Below are positions 9,910 through 20,683 of a stretch of 64,000 bases of DNA, one piece after another. This stretch comes from Pohlia nutans (taxonomy: Eukaryota > Streptophyta > Bryopsida > Bryales > Mniaceae): positions 43,365,436 through 43,429,435 of the forward strand of contig CM040088.1 in the NCBI GenBank assembly GCA_022496805.1, given 5' to 3'. Every line of letters begins with the position of its first letter. The first letter of the stretch is position 1. The notes under the pieces are model-generated. The model was not told where the DNA came from. It saw only the letters and a list, made by a program, of their open reading frames with translations, and made no database searches. The translations under genes were made by a program, and so were the position numbers.

Positions 9910-12900
9910 TCAATTGTCATCGAAGGAGTCGATAGAACTAGCAGAGCTGTCGGAGGAGAAACCAACCTTCGCCTCCAAATCTAAGAACCTATGCACCCTA
10001 AATCCAACACTCCTTGATTTTGATTGTATACTGCTGGGGCTCTTGAGAGGTTCTACTGCAAAGGCATGTGCCAATGGCTCTATGTAAGAAGGGAGAAAAA
10101 ATGATCCATCTGGACTTTTGATATCCTCCAGTAGACCTCGAATACCACGGTTCCTTTTACCTCTGCATCATTGGAAGGGCAATGCATTAGAAACTAAAAA
10201 AGAGAATCGTATTTTGTCAATGAAGAGAGGATTGAAGACAAAAGATGATGAAAGAATTGAATGAAACTCACTTACAGAATCTCATCTGTTTGACCTTCAC
10301 GGCAGGAATGTCGTCGTCGTCGATGGCAGGAGGAGGTGCCCTCTTGATAGTTGATGGAGAAGTGGAAGTTTTAGGGTCCATAAGTGCCTCAAGAACTCCT
10401 TTGAAGATATCGGAGTCGGGCTCAAGGGCAATGATATGGCGTCCAGTCAAACGACATGCATGAATGGAGGCTCTTGCACAACAAATCCAATGCATAGTAA
10501 ATCAGAATGGCACCATGTAATATAAATGATGGCAGAATCAAATATTGTCTAATTTACACTCACCAGTAGATGCATAAAAATCCAGTACCACATCTCCAGG
10601 ATCAGAGGAAGATTCAATGAAGATTTGCAGAAATCGGGGATCCTTCTCACGGGCACCCCTCCACGGAATACTCCCATTCATCAATTGGGTTTTAGAAGTG
10701 GTGAAATTGTGTAGGATATCATCAGCTTCTAGATCAATCCCTGCGTCCTGCACTCCAGGGATGATTCGCAGCACAAATTTGGATTGAACTTGAGTATCCA
10801 TGATATTGAACTTGAGTATCCATGATGTATCCATCGAACAACGTCGTGTCTGCATTGAAAAAGTTAAAATTGAATTCTTAAAATGTTAGATAAAATCATA
10901 TTTAATGAAAGAAATTGATGAATAACAGAAAAGGATGTAAGGGAAAGGTAGAAAACATTACCGTGCGTGCAGGGTCTCTGGAAGAAGTCAGCCGGAGCTC
11001 GTTAATGCCCCACCAATCTTTGAGCTAAGTGTAGCCATACGCAGTAGCCCACTCGAGTACATCCTTGCGTACAGAAGGACTCTCTGGAAGAAACAGTAAT
11101 ATAGCACCGTCATCGGACACGTGCTGCATGGCATAGGCAAACAGCGTCTCCATGAAGTCGTCAGTAATGGTCATGTTCCAGTCGAGAACTTCAGTTGTCG
11201 GTTTTGAAATTCCAGGGACAAGAAGGTTGTCCGGGATATCTGCAATGAGCATATCGATGCATGCATCGGGATTCACCACGCCCCCTAACTTGCGCGGTTT
11301 TGAATTCCCAACCTGCAAACAATTAAAACAAAGGTATTCAAAGTTTAAAAAACTGTTCTGGAAAAATTCCACATATAAGAAATTAAAACTATACCATCTT
11401 AATGCAATATTCTCAATTTTACCTTCTTAGCAAACTCTAAAATTCGAGTCCACGAAGGTGTCAATTCGCCCTTGAGCTTCATCTCCCAAAGCGCGATGAG
11501 GGAGTCGTTTAGAACTAGAGCTTGAGAGTGGATGCCGTGTTTGCGAGCGCCGAGAGAACATTGAGCAGCAACCTGGGACGGCAGAAATTTCAATGAAGAC
11601 ACAGAGGGATGTAAGTTTGATCGGTTCAAATTGGCGATCTCTCTAGGACGTGGCTGCACTGGAGCAACTGCGACACGGGGTTTAGCTGCATCTGTAGACT
11701 GTGGCTTGGTCTTCCTCGAAGAGTCACCAGCAGCAGGTGATTTCGAAGCCTTCGCCTTACCTTTCTTGCCTTTCTTAGCGTCTGCTATAGTAGGCTCAAC
11801 TGTTGCATCAAGATCATCGTCGTCATCATCCAGAACTTCAATATGAGTTGAAGGATGTGACCCTGCATTACCTGCCTTCTTCTCATCTTCTTCCTCCGCT
11901 GGAGCGTAATTTTTCGCACACTCAACATACCATGGGGAAGCCTAAAGCTCAGTGAGCTTGAAGGCACGGAATTGAGTTGCAGTAAAAACACAAGATGACA
12001 AGGACTTATCAAGCCAGGCACCAAAAAATTTAGGCATCATCTTGCGTTCTATGGCACCCTTGTCAAGTAGCTCTCTCCTGAAGTACCTAAAAGAAGAACA
12101 ATGAGGAAATTAAATTAAATGAGGGTCTAAACCATGAAGAACCCACACAAAAACAAATTTGAAAGTGGAAACCAATACCAGTTTCATCGGTTATACCTGT
12201 ACATGAGACGTTTCACGGCGTTGTCTGTTCCATCTTGGTCTTTGAAAGCAGAAGTACGGGAGTAGCCGTTACTTTTTTTCAGAATAAAATAGTAGGCACG
12301 ATCCCATACTAAAATCCTCCACTTCTCAACATATTCATCGATCTCGTCCAGATCAGGACGGGCAGACCATTCGATCTGAATCTTCTCTGAGTCAAAGGTA
12401 TTGATGACTTCAGATGCAACAGAATCCTCCAACTGTAGACGAGAAACAGAATTACCATTGATCAAGACATATAAGCGATGAATTATACATATTATCTGAT
12501 TAAACAAATTTCAAACTATGTATGATATTAACCTCGAAATAACAAATTCTAGCGCATGCATGAGTATATTGAAATTGGATATGTATAAATTGTACTTACC
12601 TCCGCCCAAAATGCTGCTCGTGGCAGCCAAGCCTCTAGTATGGCATCGCTGAATCCAGGAGGCGGAAAATGCAAAGCCTCACGGGAGATGGTGGACGAGT
12701 TCCACCACTTTAGCCAACGCACCCGAAACTGTGGTTGTACCACAGTGGTTGAGACCTTTTGAAGCTTCTCAGCTGTCATCTCAGGTTTTTCCTTGGCACT
12801 CCAATGAGCATTGATCTGGAGGAAAATTCAGTATGAGTAAACAACAAGATTAAACATTAAGCCAGTTGAAAGTAATGACGTGTGCACAGGATGTTACCTC

Positions 12901-13995
12901 TGTCAAAAATTGAGGACCGTGCTTCGGATTTGCTATGGCGAGCATCTTATCATAGTCTGTTTTTTTTTCCTTCACTGCCAACTTCGATGCTAGGCTCATG
13001 GCGTCACTTAATCCTTTCGCCGATCGCTCCTCTGTTGGTGTTCTCTCATAGTAGAGGCAGTATGCCTCGTCAGATGCAGCAGCAATGTCGTGCTACAAAA
13101 TGAAATAAAAGATCAAATTTTCATAATTATGAATTTTCATAATTATGAATTCTCAAATTTTGCAATATCAAAAATAATGGGTGAAAATTTAGAAAACATA
13201 CTTTGTATAAGAATGTTATTTAGAAAACATACTCTGTATAAGAATGTTGTGAATACCTCGTTTGTAAGAGGATGCCAGGAGAACGAAGGCTTTTTGTTCT
13301 TGCATTTGTTATACTCTTCTAGCGTGAGTAAAGATTTGAAATCTTGGAGGGGTAGAGATCCAAAGCTGTTCATACGGTGAAGTTGATGCAAATTCGTTTT
13401 CACGTGTGAGTGCTCCGTGGACCTGAACAAATTGGGATGAAAAAGTTATTGCACATCACAAAAATTAGAATCTAGAATTTTAAAGATCATAATGAATGCG
13501 ATAAAAGGAAGTGTACCTGTTTATGTCATTCATCGCCTCAATGAGGACCCCCGTGTGACCAATAGTCACTAAAAGCCTAGATTCAACTACACAGTGCCAA
13601 TCGAGCTCTGTGGAGTGCCGTGAAGCAATGTAAGGGTACCAGGCCATTAGCCTATGGTTATCGTTCCAGACAAAGAACATTTTGTTTGACAAAAATGAAA
13701 GGTCGGAATCAAGTTTCAAGAACTCTTCAAACTCTGAGTTTTTGTGAATCCAGTGCTCATTCACCAGCTCAATATCCATCTCTCGAAGTCTAGTTGAAAA
13801 GCGCAGAAATGCATACATGTCCGCCAATTTCAAATCCTTCGCCACTTCCGTCTGCGTAGGGACGTCGATCACCATGTCTTCCAACGGCCCGAATGTAACA
13901 TGCGTGAGGTTGGGGACCTCCGTGTAAATCCATTGGCGCACATTTCGCCTTGGCGTCGTTGCTGCAGACACCCTCTTGCCCTTCTTTTCCACCAT
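9910..13995 (-). pseudogene. Intron-containing beta-class amino-methyltransferase-like gene in element B, copy 1
   Basis: ATG at 13995, TGA at 9910-9912, with overlapping AATAAA signals at 9896-9905. Ten exons of about 1,000 codons join in phase. GT-AG introns: 13423-13516, 13093-13256, 12816-12897, 12433-12599, 12087-12196, 11313-11422, 10850-10961 and 10161-10275; one near 10490-10563 has a clear donor but no clear acceptor. The last third reads like a permuted (motif IV before motif I) DNA N4/N6 amino-methyltransferase of the PF01555 type: DMLIADIPDNL (motif IV position, 11229-11240), VSDDGAILLFLPES, then SSDPGDVVLDFYASTG (motif I, 10564-10582) and RLTGRHIIALEPD. Both key motifs deviate (DIPD for D/N/S-PP-Y/F/W; FYASTG for FxGxG), so activity is doubtful. 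The N-terminal two thirds are not recognised; residues about 440-520 are acidic/Lys-Ala-rich. In-frame TAGs lie at 11942-11944 and 11025-11027. Confidence 0.65.
13118..13251. repeat. Two small tandem duplications inside intron 2 of the methyltransferase-like gene, copy 1
   Basis: TTTCATAATTATGAA occurs twice (13118-13149), and a 31-bp unit containing AGAAAACATACT and GTATAAGAATGTT occurs twice (13190-13220, 13221-13251, two or three differences). They explain why this intron (164 bp) is among the longest. Confidence 0.7.
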
Positions 13996-14352
13996 CTTCT
14001 TAGAATTGACTCTCGCGTTCTACGGATGATCACTAACTGCTTTGTGCACAAAAATCACTTAACAAAATTGAAGATTACAGTTTGCAAGAATTTCAAAACG
14101 CGCAAGTATGGCGAATTGCGTATTTCACAAGGACTGCCCCTCTTCCAGCCAATTGCCATACCTTCCTTGCCCTAAACCGTCAATGTCATTAATTTGCCAT
14201 CATTGCACCTGTCACTTCGCCCGTTCCACTCACTCCATTTTTCTTTTTCTTTCCACCTTCTGTCTTTTACTTTACAAAAAATCTTTAACGTACTTCAGTT
14301 TTTGTCACCTCTCGCCCGTTCTAAAGTAATGCCCGTCCACAAGTATTATTCG
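13996..14352. other. Gap between integrase and methyltransferase-like gene, copy 1
   Basis: I see no gene. It would have to hold any promoter or splice acceptor used by the methyltransferase-like gene. The plus strand is C/T-rich (so purine-rich on the coding strand) near 14150-14270. Confidence 0.5.
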
Positions 14353-15417
14353 TTATTCATAATACCGTTTTAGCCGATTCCCGTTTATCTTTGTCACGAA
14401 CTCATTTTCGCGTATATCCGATAATTGAACCGAGCTGTTGGAGAACACTTCCGTTACTTGATACGGACCAAGCCAACGGAATTGAAATTTTCTCGGAAAC
14501 TTCATATAACGACTATTATATAATAAAACCCAATCATCAACTTGGAATGTCTTCGGTTTCAACTTACTATCATAGTAGCTCTTTCTCCGTTTTTGAATAG
14601 CTTCCGTTCTTAATAGTGCATCCTTCCGGACTTCGTCCAATTTTTCTAAATCTTGTAATCGTGATGCATGAGAATCCGTGTCACCGAGTCTTTCATCGAT
14701 AGCTATCCGTAAGCTCTCCATTTCCAATTCAATGGGTAATATAGCTTCAAGTCCGTATACTAACTGAAACGGAGTGCAGCCCGTAGTAACCTTGTGAGCT
14801 GTACGGTATGCCCATAGTGCCGCAAATAATTTAGTATCCCAGTTCGTTCTTGATGCCGATATGGTCTTCATAATGATTTTGCATAGGAGTCCGTTAGTCT
14901 TCTCCGTTTGTCCGTTTGCACGGGGATGATACGGAGTAGTCTTTCGGTGTTTAATCTTATATTTCTCCGTCAAAGCTTCAATTGTACTATTAATAAAATG
15001 ACTACCACGATCACTCACCAACTCCTTTGGACAACCGAATCTTGTAATAATATGCTCATATAAGAAGCGTGCAACTGTAGTTGCATCGTCACTCCTCACT
15101 GCTTCTACCTCCGCCCATTTTGTAACATAGTCCGTTGCAACTAAAATATACCATTTCTGACCATTACAGGATGCTGGTGATATGGGTCCAACAAAATCAA
15201 TTCCCCATTTCTCGAACGGTGCCTGTGCCAATATCGGTACCAACGGCACAGCCGAAGACTTAATTGGTTTCCCAACTCTCTGACAAGGGTCACAATGCCT
15301 TACAAATTTATGAGCATCTTTGAACATCGTTGGCCACCAAAAGCCTGCTAATAATGCCTTCTGTGCTGTTGTATCTCCCGCAAAATGCCCTCGGCTCCAC
15401 AAACCTCTGAATGACAA
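14353..15417 (-). CDS. Integrase of element B, copy 1
   Basis: 354 residues covering most of a Ty3/gypsy integrase, which inserts the cDNA into the chromosome. The zinc-binding region keeps GHFAGDTTAQK and CDPCQ (C42, C45). The catalytic triad is D74 (WGIDFVGP), D136 (VSDRGSHF) and E172 (GQTEKTNG), with 35 residues between the second D and E, so the core looks intact. The C-terminus has a GPY-type module (RWLGPYQVTEVF...NGNRLKRYY) and no chromodomain. It ends at TAA, with TGA in the same frame about 18 codons later. It overlaps the upstream RT frame by 70 bp in another frame, so a -1 shift is needed to join them; this is probably a mutation. Confidence 0.85.
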   Translation of the reverse strand: MSFRGLWSRGHFAGDTTAQKALLAGFWWPTMFKDAHKFVRHCDPCQRVGKPIKSSAVPLVPILAQAPFEKWGIDFVGPISPASCNGQKWYILVATDYVTKWAEVEAVRSDDATTVARFLYEHIITRFGCPKELVSDRGSHFINSTIEALTEKYKIKHRKTTPYHPRANGQTEKTNGLLCKIIMKTISASRTNWDTKLFAALWAYRTAHKVTTGCTPFQLVYGLEAILPIELEMESLRIAIDERLGDTDSHASRLQDLEKLDEVRKDALLRTEAIQKRRKSYYDSKLKPKTFQVDDWVLLYNSRYMKFPRKFQFRWLGPYQVTEVFSNSSVQLSDIRENEFVTKINGNRLKRYYE

Positions 15418-17006
15418 CCTTCTAGGATTGAAGCAACTTCACTATTAAAAATACACCGTTGCAGTACTCCATCTATTCCAAGTTTATATAAAACAGATCC
15501 AATCATTGTGAACAGAGCACTTTGCTCGATTAGATTCCGTTTCTTTGCAGCTGTAAAATCCGTCGGGAACTCTTGAATTGTCAGATATTGAATGATATCT
15601 TTATACTCGTCTGTAATCACATCAATTACAAACAACTGAGAATCTGGTAGTGCATCATTCACTGCTTCTGTGCCTTCAGCTTCCGTTAATCTGGATAAAT
15701 GGTCTGCATTATCATGTGTTTTTCCTGGTCGCACCTCCACCGTAAAATCAAATTCTTGAAGTAAGAGTACCCATCTGGCGATTCTCCCACTTAACTGAGG
15801 CTTATTTATCATATACTTTAATGCATCATGGTCTACATGGAATACGAACTGATATCCCAACAGATAGTGTCTGAACTTCTGAACGGAATAGATCATACCC
15901 AGGGCTTCTCGTTCTGTAACGGTATAGTTCCGTTCAGCTGGTATCAGTTGGCGACTTGCATAATAAATCGGATGATCACTGCCTTTAGCATCTTTCTGAC
16001 TCAAAACCGATTCCAGCGCTACATTAGATGCATCTACATAAACATGGAACGTTTTGTTCCATCGTGGTGTAACTAGAATTGGTGTATTAACCAATTTCAA
16101 TTTTAAATCTTCAAAAGCCGTGGTACATTCATCTGTCCATATTGGACTCATTCCCGGTTCCGTTTTCTTCAGCAGATTAGTTAGTGACAGACATATAATT
16201 GCAAATAAGTAAATAAATCTGTGATAATAACTAACATGGCCTAATAAGGCCGTTACTTTTGATATCGTGTCTGGGATTGGTAACAGAAGGATAACCCGTA
16301 TCTTGTCTGGATCCTTAGATATTCCCCTTTTCAATACTATGTGGCCTAACAGTTTTCCCAATGGCATCCCAAACTGACATTTTTCAGAATTCAACGATAT
16401 ACCAAATGCTTTACACTGGTTCATACATTTTTCTAAGCACTTCAAATGGTGACGTCTCTTACTGAAAACACAGAAGTCATCAAGAAAGATCTCCATGAAC
16501 TTCCTCAAATACTTTTGAAAGGCTTGTGTCATAATCCTCTGGAACGTTGCCGGTGCATTACATAGCCCAAAGGGCATTACTGTATACGCAAAGGTACCCC
16601 AATCCGTTGTAAAAGAAGTTTTCAGTTGATCTTCTTCAACTATACTCACTTGATTATATCCAGAGAATCCGTCTAGGAAAGTTTAAAATTCATGTCCTGC
16701 AACAGCATCCAATATACTGTCCATAAACGGTATCGGAAAATAATCCTTCTTTGTTGCCGAATTTAACTTTTGAAAATCTTGACAAATCCGTACTTTCCCG
16801 TTTTTCTTGAGAACCATGACTATTGGAGAAACCCACTTGCTATAGGGTATAGGATATATGAATCCTGCTTTTAACAGCTTATCGATCTCCTCCTTAACTA
16901 TTAAAGAGTATTTCGGATTTAAACGGTGTTGTCTTTGTCGTACGGGAGATGCATTTGTCTCCAGAACAATATGATGCTCCCCTAATGAGGGTGGAATCCC
17001 CTTCAA
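15348..17006 (-). pseudogene. Reverse transcriptase-RNase H of element B, copy 1
   Basis: One frame with a single internal TAA (16683-16685, after AVAGHEF, just before FLDGFSGYNQ). RT landmarks are YSKWVSPIVMVLKKNGKVRI, MPFGLCNAPATFQ and the active-site box FLDDF, the usual plant Ty3 form of YxDD. RNase H follows with FHVYVDASN, TEREALGMIYSVQKFRHYLL and DHDALKYMINK, then a tether up to ADHLSRL. The last residues (LEGCHSEVCG) are the start of the integrase zinc finger, after which the frame shifts. At the TAA position the family normally has an aromatic residue. All three copies share the TAA. Confidence 0.85.
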
Positions 17007-17959
17007 ATCTTCACACGTCCACGCAAAGACGGATTTATACTTATGAAGAAACGTACTCTAGTTTCCAGTTCAGGACCTTGTATACTCTGATAAACGGTAA
17101 CAGTTTGAGACTTCTCCGTACTACCCAATTCAACTTTCGTCAATAATTCCTCTTTCTTCTGAGAATAAATTAATTCAATATCACATTCTGGATCATAATA
17201 TAAATCCGTTAAATCGGAGTCATCAATGTCCGGTTCTGTTATACTAACATTATACAGTTCATAGCTCTGCATCCATTCTGCAATGGCGTGGTCCGAGTTA
17301 TCTGTATGCGACTGATCAATCGCATATTCGCCCAGTCCCGTACTTTGGAAAGAAGTTTCAGATTTGATTTTATCTTCTGATTGATTCTTGTGAATAATCT
17401 GCTACGTTTCGTCAATAATTGCCTCATCATCAGAATCATAATACCAAGAATTTTCAATCAGGGACAGCTGAGATTCTCCGTGGTAAGCTACGGGATACAT
17501 CTGCAGTACTTACTTATTCTTCCCATAACCAATGGTTAAGGTTCCCTTTCCCCAATCATCACGTACTTTTGCATCGAACAACCACGGTCTTCCTAACAAA
17601 ATTGCATATGAGGATAATGCGTTAGGGATATGGAATACCACATAGTGGACGGAATGGGTGTGTTCCCCAACTTTTGTAATGACATTCTTCAATATGCCGA
17701 GCGGTCGTACGGAGTGTTGATCTGCCATCTTCAGTATTATCTTTGTAGGCATTAATCCCATCAAACCTAACAGCTCCATAGTTTCTTTTGTCATCAAGTT
17801 CACGCTAGAGCCTCCGTCTAGCTGAGCCTTAAGAATTAAAACACCTCTAATCGTGACATCCACCATCGGTGTTCCTGGGTCTAAGTTCACCGCCACTTCA
17901 TGTACTTCCTTGACCCGATGCCGTTCCGTACAAGAGCTGAATTTAACGTAGCTCTGCAT
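17003..17959 (-). pseudogene. Aspartic protease and linker of element B, copy 1
   Basis: The frame overlaps the gag end by 73 bp (-1 relative to gag). The protease core is AQLDGGSSVNLMTKETMELL, with D48 of the ORF as the presumed catalytic Asp in DGG, a variant of the D-S/T-G box. The later ILLGRPWLF block is typical of the family. TAA (17510-17512) and TAG (17402-17404) interrupt the downstream acidic linker, which stays open to TGA at 17003. RT starts in a further -1 frame. Its role would be to cut the Gag-Pol precursor. Confidence 0.75.
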
Positions 17960-20583
17960 TCTGGAGCGACAGCTAACAACTGCTTCATTGAAATTGTGGG
18001 TTTCAATTCTTCCAGATCTTTCATTATATCATAGGGCTTAGTAGTTGACGCTACTCCAAGAGATCCTTTCACTCTCGGTTCAATACCGTTCACTGGTGGT
18101 TTAACTCGATTCGGCTCTACAACTGGTTCAGTCCGTCTTGCTTGCGGATTCATATGGAATCTTTGAGCTGGAACTTCCTGAAGTGGAACGGACTGGGGTT
18201 GCCTTTGCTCTCGTTCCGTTCCTGCAACTGAAGTGTGACGCAGTATCGACTGATTCCGTTCCTCAATCACCGGCCTGATTTCCAACGGATTTTCCTTCTG
18301 CAATATCTGCTTTGGTACAATTCGAACCTCCTTTTCTTTTATGGGAACTGCCTTGGTATTCTCCGGTTCAACAGCCCGTACAAGTGGAGTTTGTTGAAGG
18401 ACTGGATCAACATTCCGTTTTTGCCCCCTTGTCTCCACTGCTTGCACGATTTCTACCAGATGAACTGGTGATTCCTGCAGCTTACGCATTTGTTCCTGCG
18501 ACTTATTTAATTGAGGCTGAGATGATTTACTATTATAGTTGAACGGAGCATTACAATCCTTCGGTGGATGACCCTGTTGCTTGCAATTTCCGCATAACGG
18601 AGATGAATCCTCCTCATATCGCTCATTTATGCAGTCTCTTGCAAAATGACCGTACTGACGGCATCGATAGCAAAGAACAGGCTTGTTTGGGTTCATTTTA
18701 TTCGGAAAGTTAGCATACTCAGGTGGAATATACCGACTAGGCTTATTCCAAGTAGCATGTGTAAATGAACCTCTTTGATTGGCTGGTCCCATATTTGCAT
18801 TTTGATCATTCTGATTATACTCCGGTGCGCCTTGATAGGAATTCTGAAGAAAGCCTCCATTTCTGGCATTTTCTGCAATCCGTTGTATATTCCAGCTCCC
18901 GTTGGACGGTCTCTGTCCGTTCCAACCAAAATGGGGTCCTCCTTGTACTTGATTCACATCATACTGAGTATTAGAAATCATCATGTTTGGTCCGTTTGGA
19001 CGAGTGCCCACTAAATGCCAACAGTCTTCAATGGGATGTCCCTCCTTTCCACAGTTCAAACACACAATCCTCATATTGGCTGGTGATGGACAATTCATAG
19101 CCTGATGACCTTGTCCTTTACAGTTCGTACACCAATTATTACTATTTCGAGCATTGCCCTTATTTTTCTTTTCTTTCTCTTTGGATATAGTTGATGTCAA
19201 AGCTTGCATTTGCTTGGTCAAATTTAATAAAATAGCTTCATTTGAATTCGGCTGAGGAGGTATATTCATATTCAACTGATTTGCAGGAAGAGACGGATAT
19301 TGATACGGATACTGACCAAAATTTACCGTACTGATAACTGGCTGTCTTGATTGTAACGGTGCTACATTTAAAATCGTATTCCTAGGATCAATGGCAGTTA
19401 TTGTAGGCAATGTTGCGTTTTGCTGATTATTCATCACTGAATTCCGCTGTGGAACGGACATGCCTCCGTCCATAGGAATCATAGTCTCTCCCGTTACCAA
19501 ATATTGGTCGTAGTGGCACTCCTCCCATACTTTGGCACGGTCTAACGTTTCTGCCCATGTCTGTGGTCTAGCTTCCTTCACGAACATCTTTAAGTTTGGC
19601 GGGTGTAATCCTGCCACTAAAATGGATATTATAAACGATTTTGGCAACGCATTGTTAGGCCATTTCCTTATCACATCGGCTACTCTCCCAAAATACGTGT
19701 CTACCGTTTCTCCGGGTATCATCCTACTCGACAGCAACTGCGTACGGAGCCTGTCTTCAAAACCAACGGGACGGAAATGGTCAAGAAACGCTGTCCGTAA
19801 CGCGTTCCAAGTCGCAAAATGTCCTGTAGGTTGTCGATTATACCATTCAAAAGCCACGTCCTTCAACGTAGCCGGAAACCATCATAACCAAAGCTCCTCA
19901 GTGCGACCGTTGTTAGCCACACTCGCCGTCAAGAACTGAGACATATGCTGATCGAAATCAGAACCCGTTCTGTCGTTAAAAATAGGTAATGGAGCAACGT
20001 TCGTAGTCTTGTCTTGTCGGTCTCCCATTGCAATGGCAATGGGTACATAGGGAAATTGCCCTACTGCTCCTGGCTGCATTTTAGCTTCTGGGGATTCACT
20101 CGATCCTTCTCCAAATAAAGTCTTAACTATAGAATTTAACGAAAATACACTTCCAACTTCGTCTTTCGAATCTCTTCGATTTAAATCCTCAACAGTTCTC
20201 GTATTTGATTTTACTGACGAGGTACTCTTTTCTTTCTTTATCTTCTCCGTTTTACTCCATATTTCCAACGGATTTAACAACACCCATATTGTTTCTCCAC
20301 TAATCAATTCCCGTGGTAACTTCTCAAACGGTAAATAGCGTTTATACGATTCTCTTCTATACTCAATTGGTATTGATTGCACCTATCTGCAAATTCTTAA
20401 GAACAGTTTTATCCAACTACGCCGACGGTAATGGCGCTCCCAACGTTCACTTATTTCTTTAATCCGATTCCTGCGATCCAATCTCACAGCTCTATTAATC
20501 GGTTGCGCCTCTTTTTGACGCCGTTCTCCCTCTGACGATTCCGGTGACTTTGTCCCTGGAAATCTCTCAGCCTTCGGAAACAT
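17887..20583 (-). pseudogene. Gag of element B with four zinc knuckles, copy 1
   Basis: One frame from 20583 to TGA at 17887, interrupted by TAG (20383-20385) and TGA (19882-19884, just before WFPATLKDVAFEWY, where Arg is usual). The capsid-type block with FRPVGFEDRLRTQLLSSRMI and PGETVDTYFGRVADVI is the retrotransposon gag domain that forms the particle. Counting from the Met at 19866, four CCHC knuckles (C-x2-C-x4-H-x4-C) lie at about 246-259, 269-282, 399-412 and 425-438, separated by Asn/Gln/Pro-rich sequence. One or two is usual. A Pro/Gln/Glu-rich tail leads to the protease overlap. The knuckles would bind the genomic RNA. Confidence 0.85.
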
Positions 20584-20659
20584 GATCTATCATGGTTAAT
20601 TTGCTACCCCAATCTATATTTCTACTCTTTCCATTTACAACACTCGGATTTTTCTCACG

Positions 20660-20679
20660 GATCCCCGGCAACGGCGCCA
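20660..20679 (-). other. Primer-binding site of element B matching tRNA-Asp(GUC), copy 1
   Basis: On the plus strand GATCCCCGGCAACGGCGCCA equals the last 20 nt of plant tRNA-Asp(GUC), including CCA. It sits 4 nt from the 5' LTR, at the correct place for priming minus-strand synthesis. The tRNA match is from knowledge of plant tRNA-Asp, not from a search. Confidence 0.9.
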
Positions 20680-20683
20680 AAAA

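Noticed and set aside
11942..11944. The TAG at 11942 as the true end of an N-terminal gene separate from the methyltransferase domain
   Set aside because: The same exon stays open in frame for over 500 nt after it and ends at a proper donor site that joins in phase to the methyltransferase exons.
17887..17959. Programmed -1 frameshift at the gag-protease overlap
   Set aside because: No clear slippery heptamer is visible, and two further -1 shifts at other domain borders make accumulated indels more likely.
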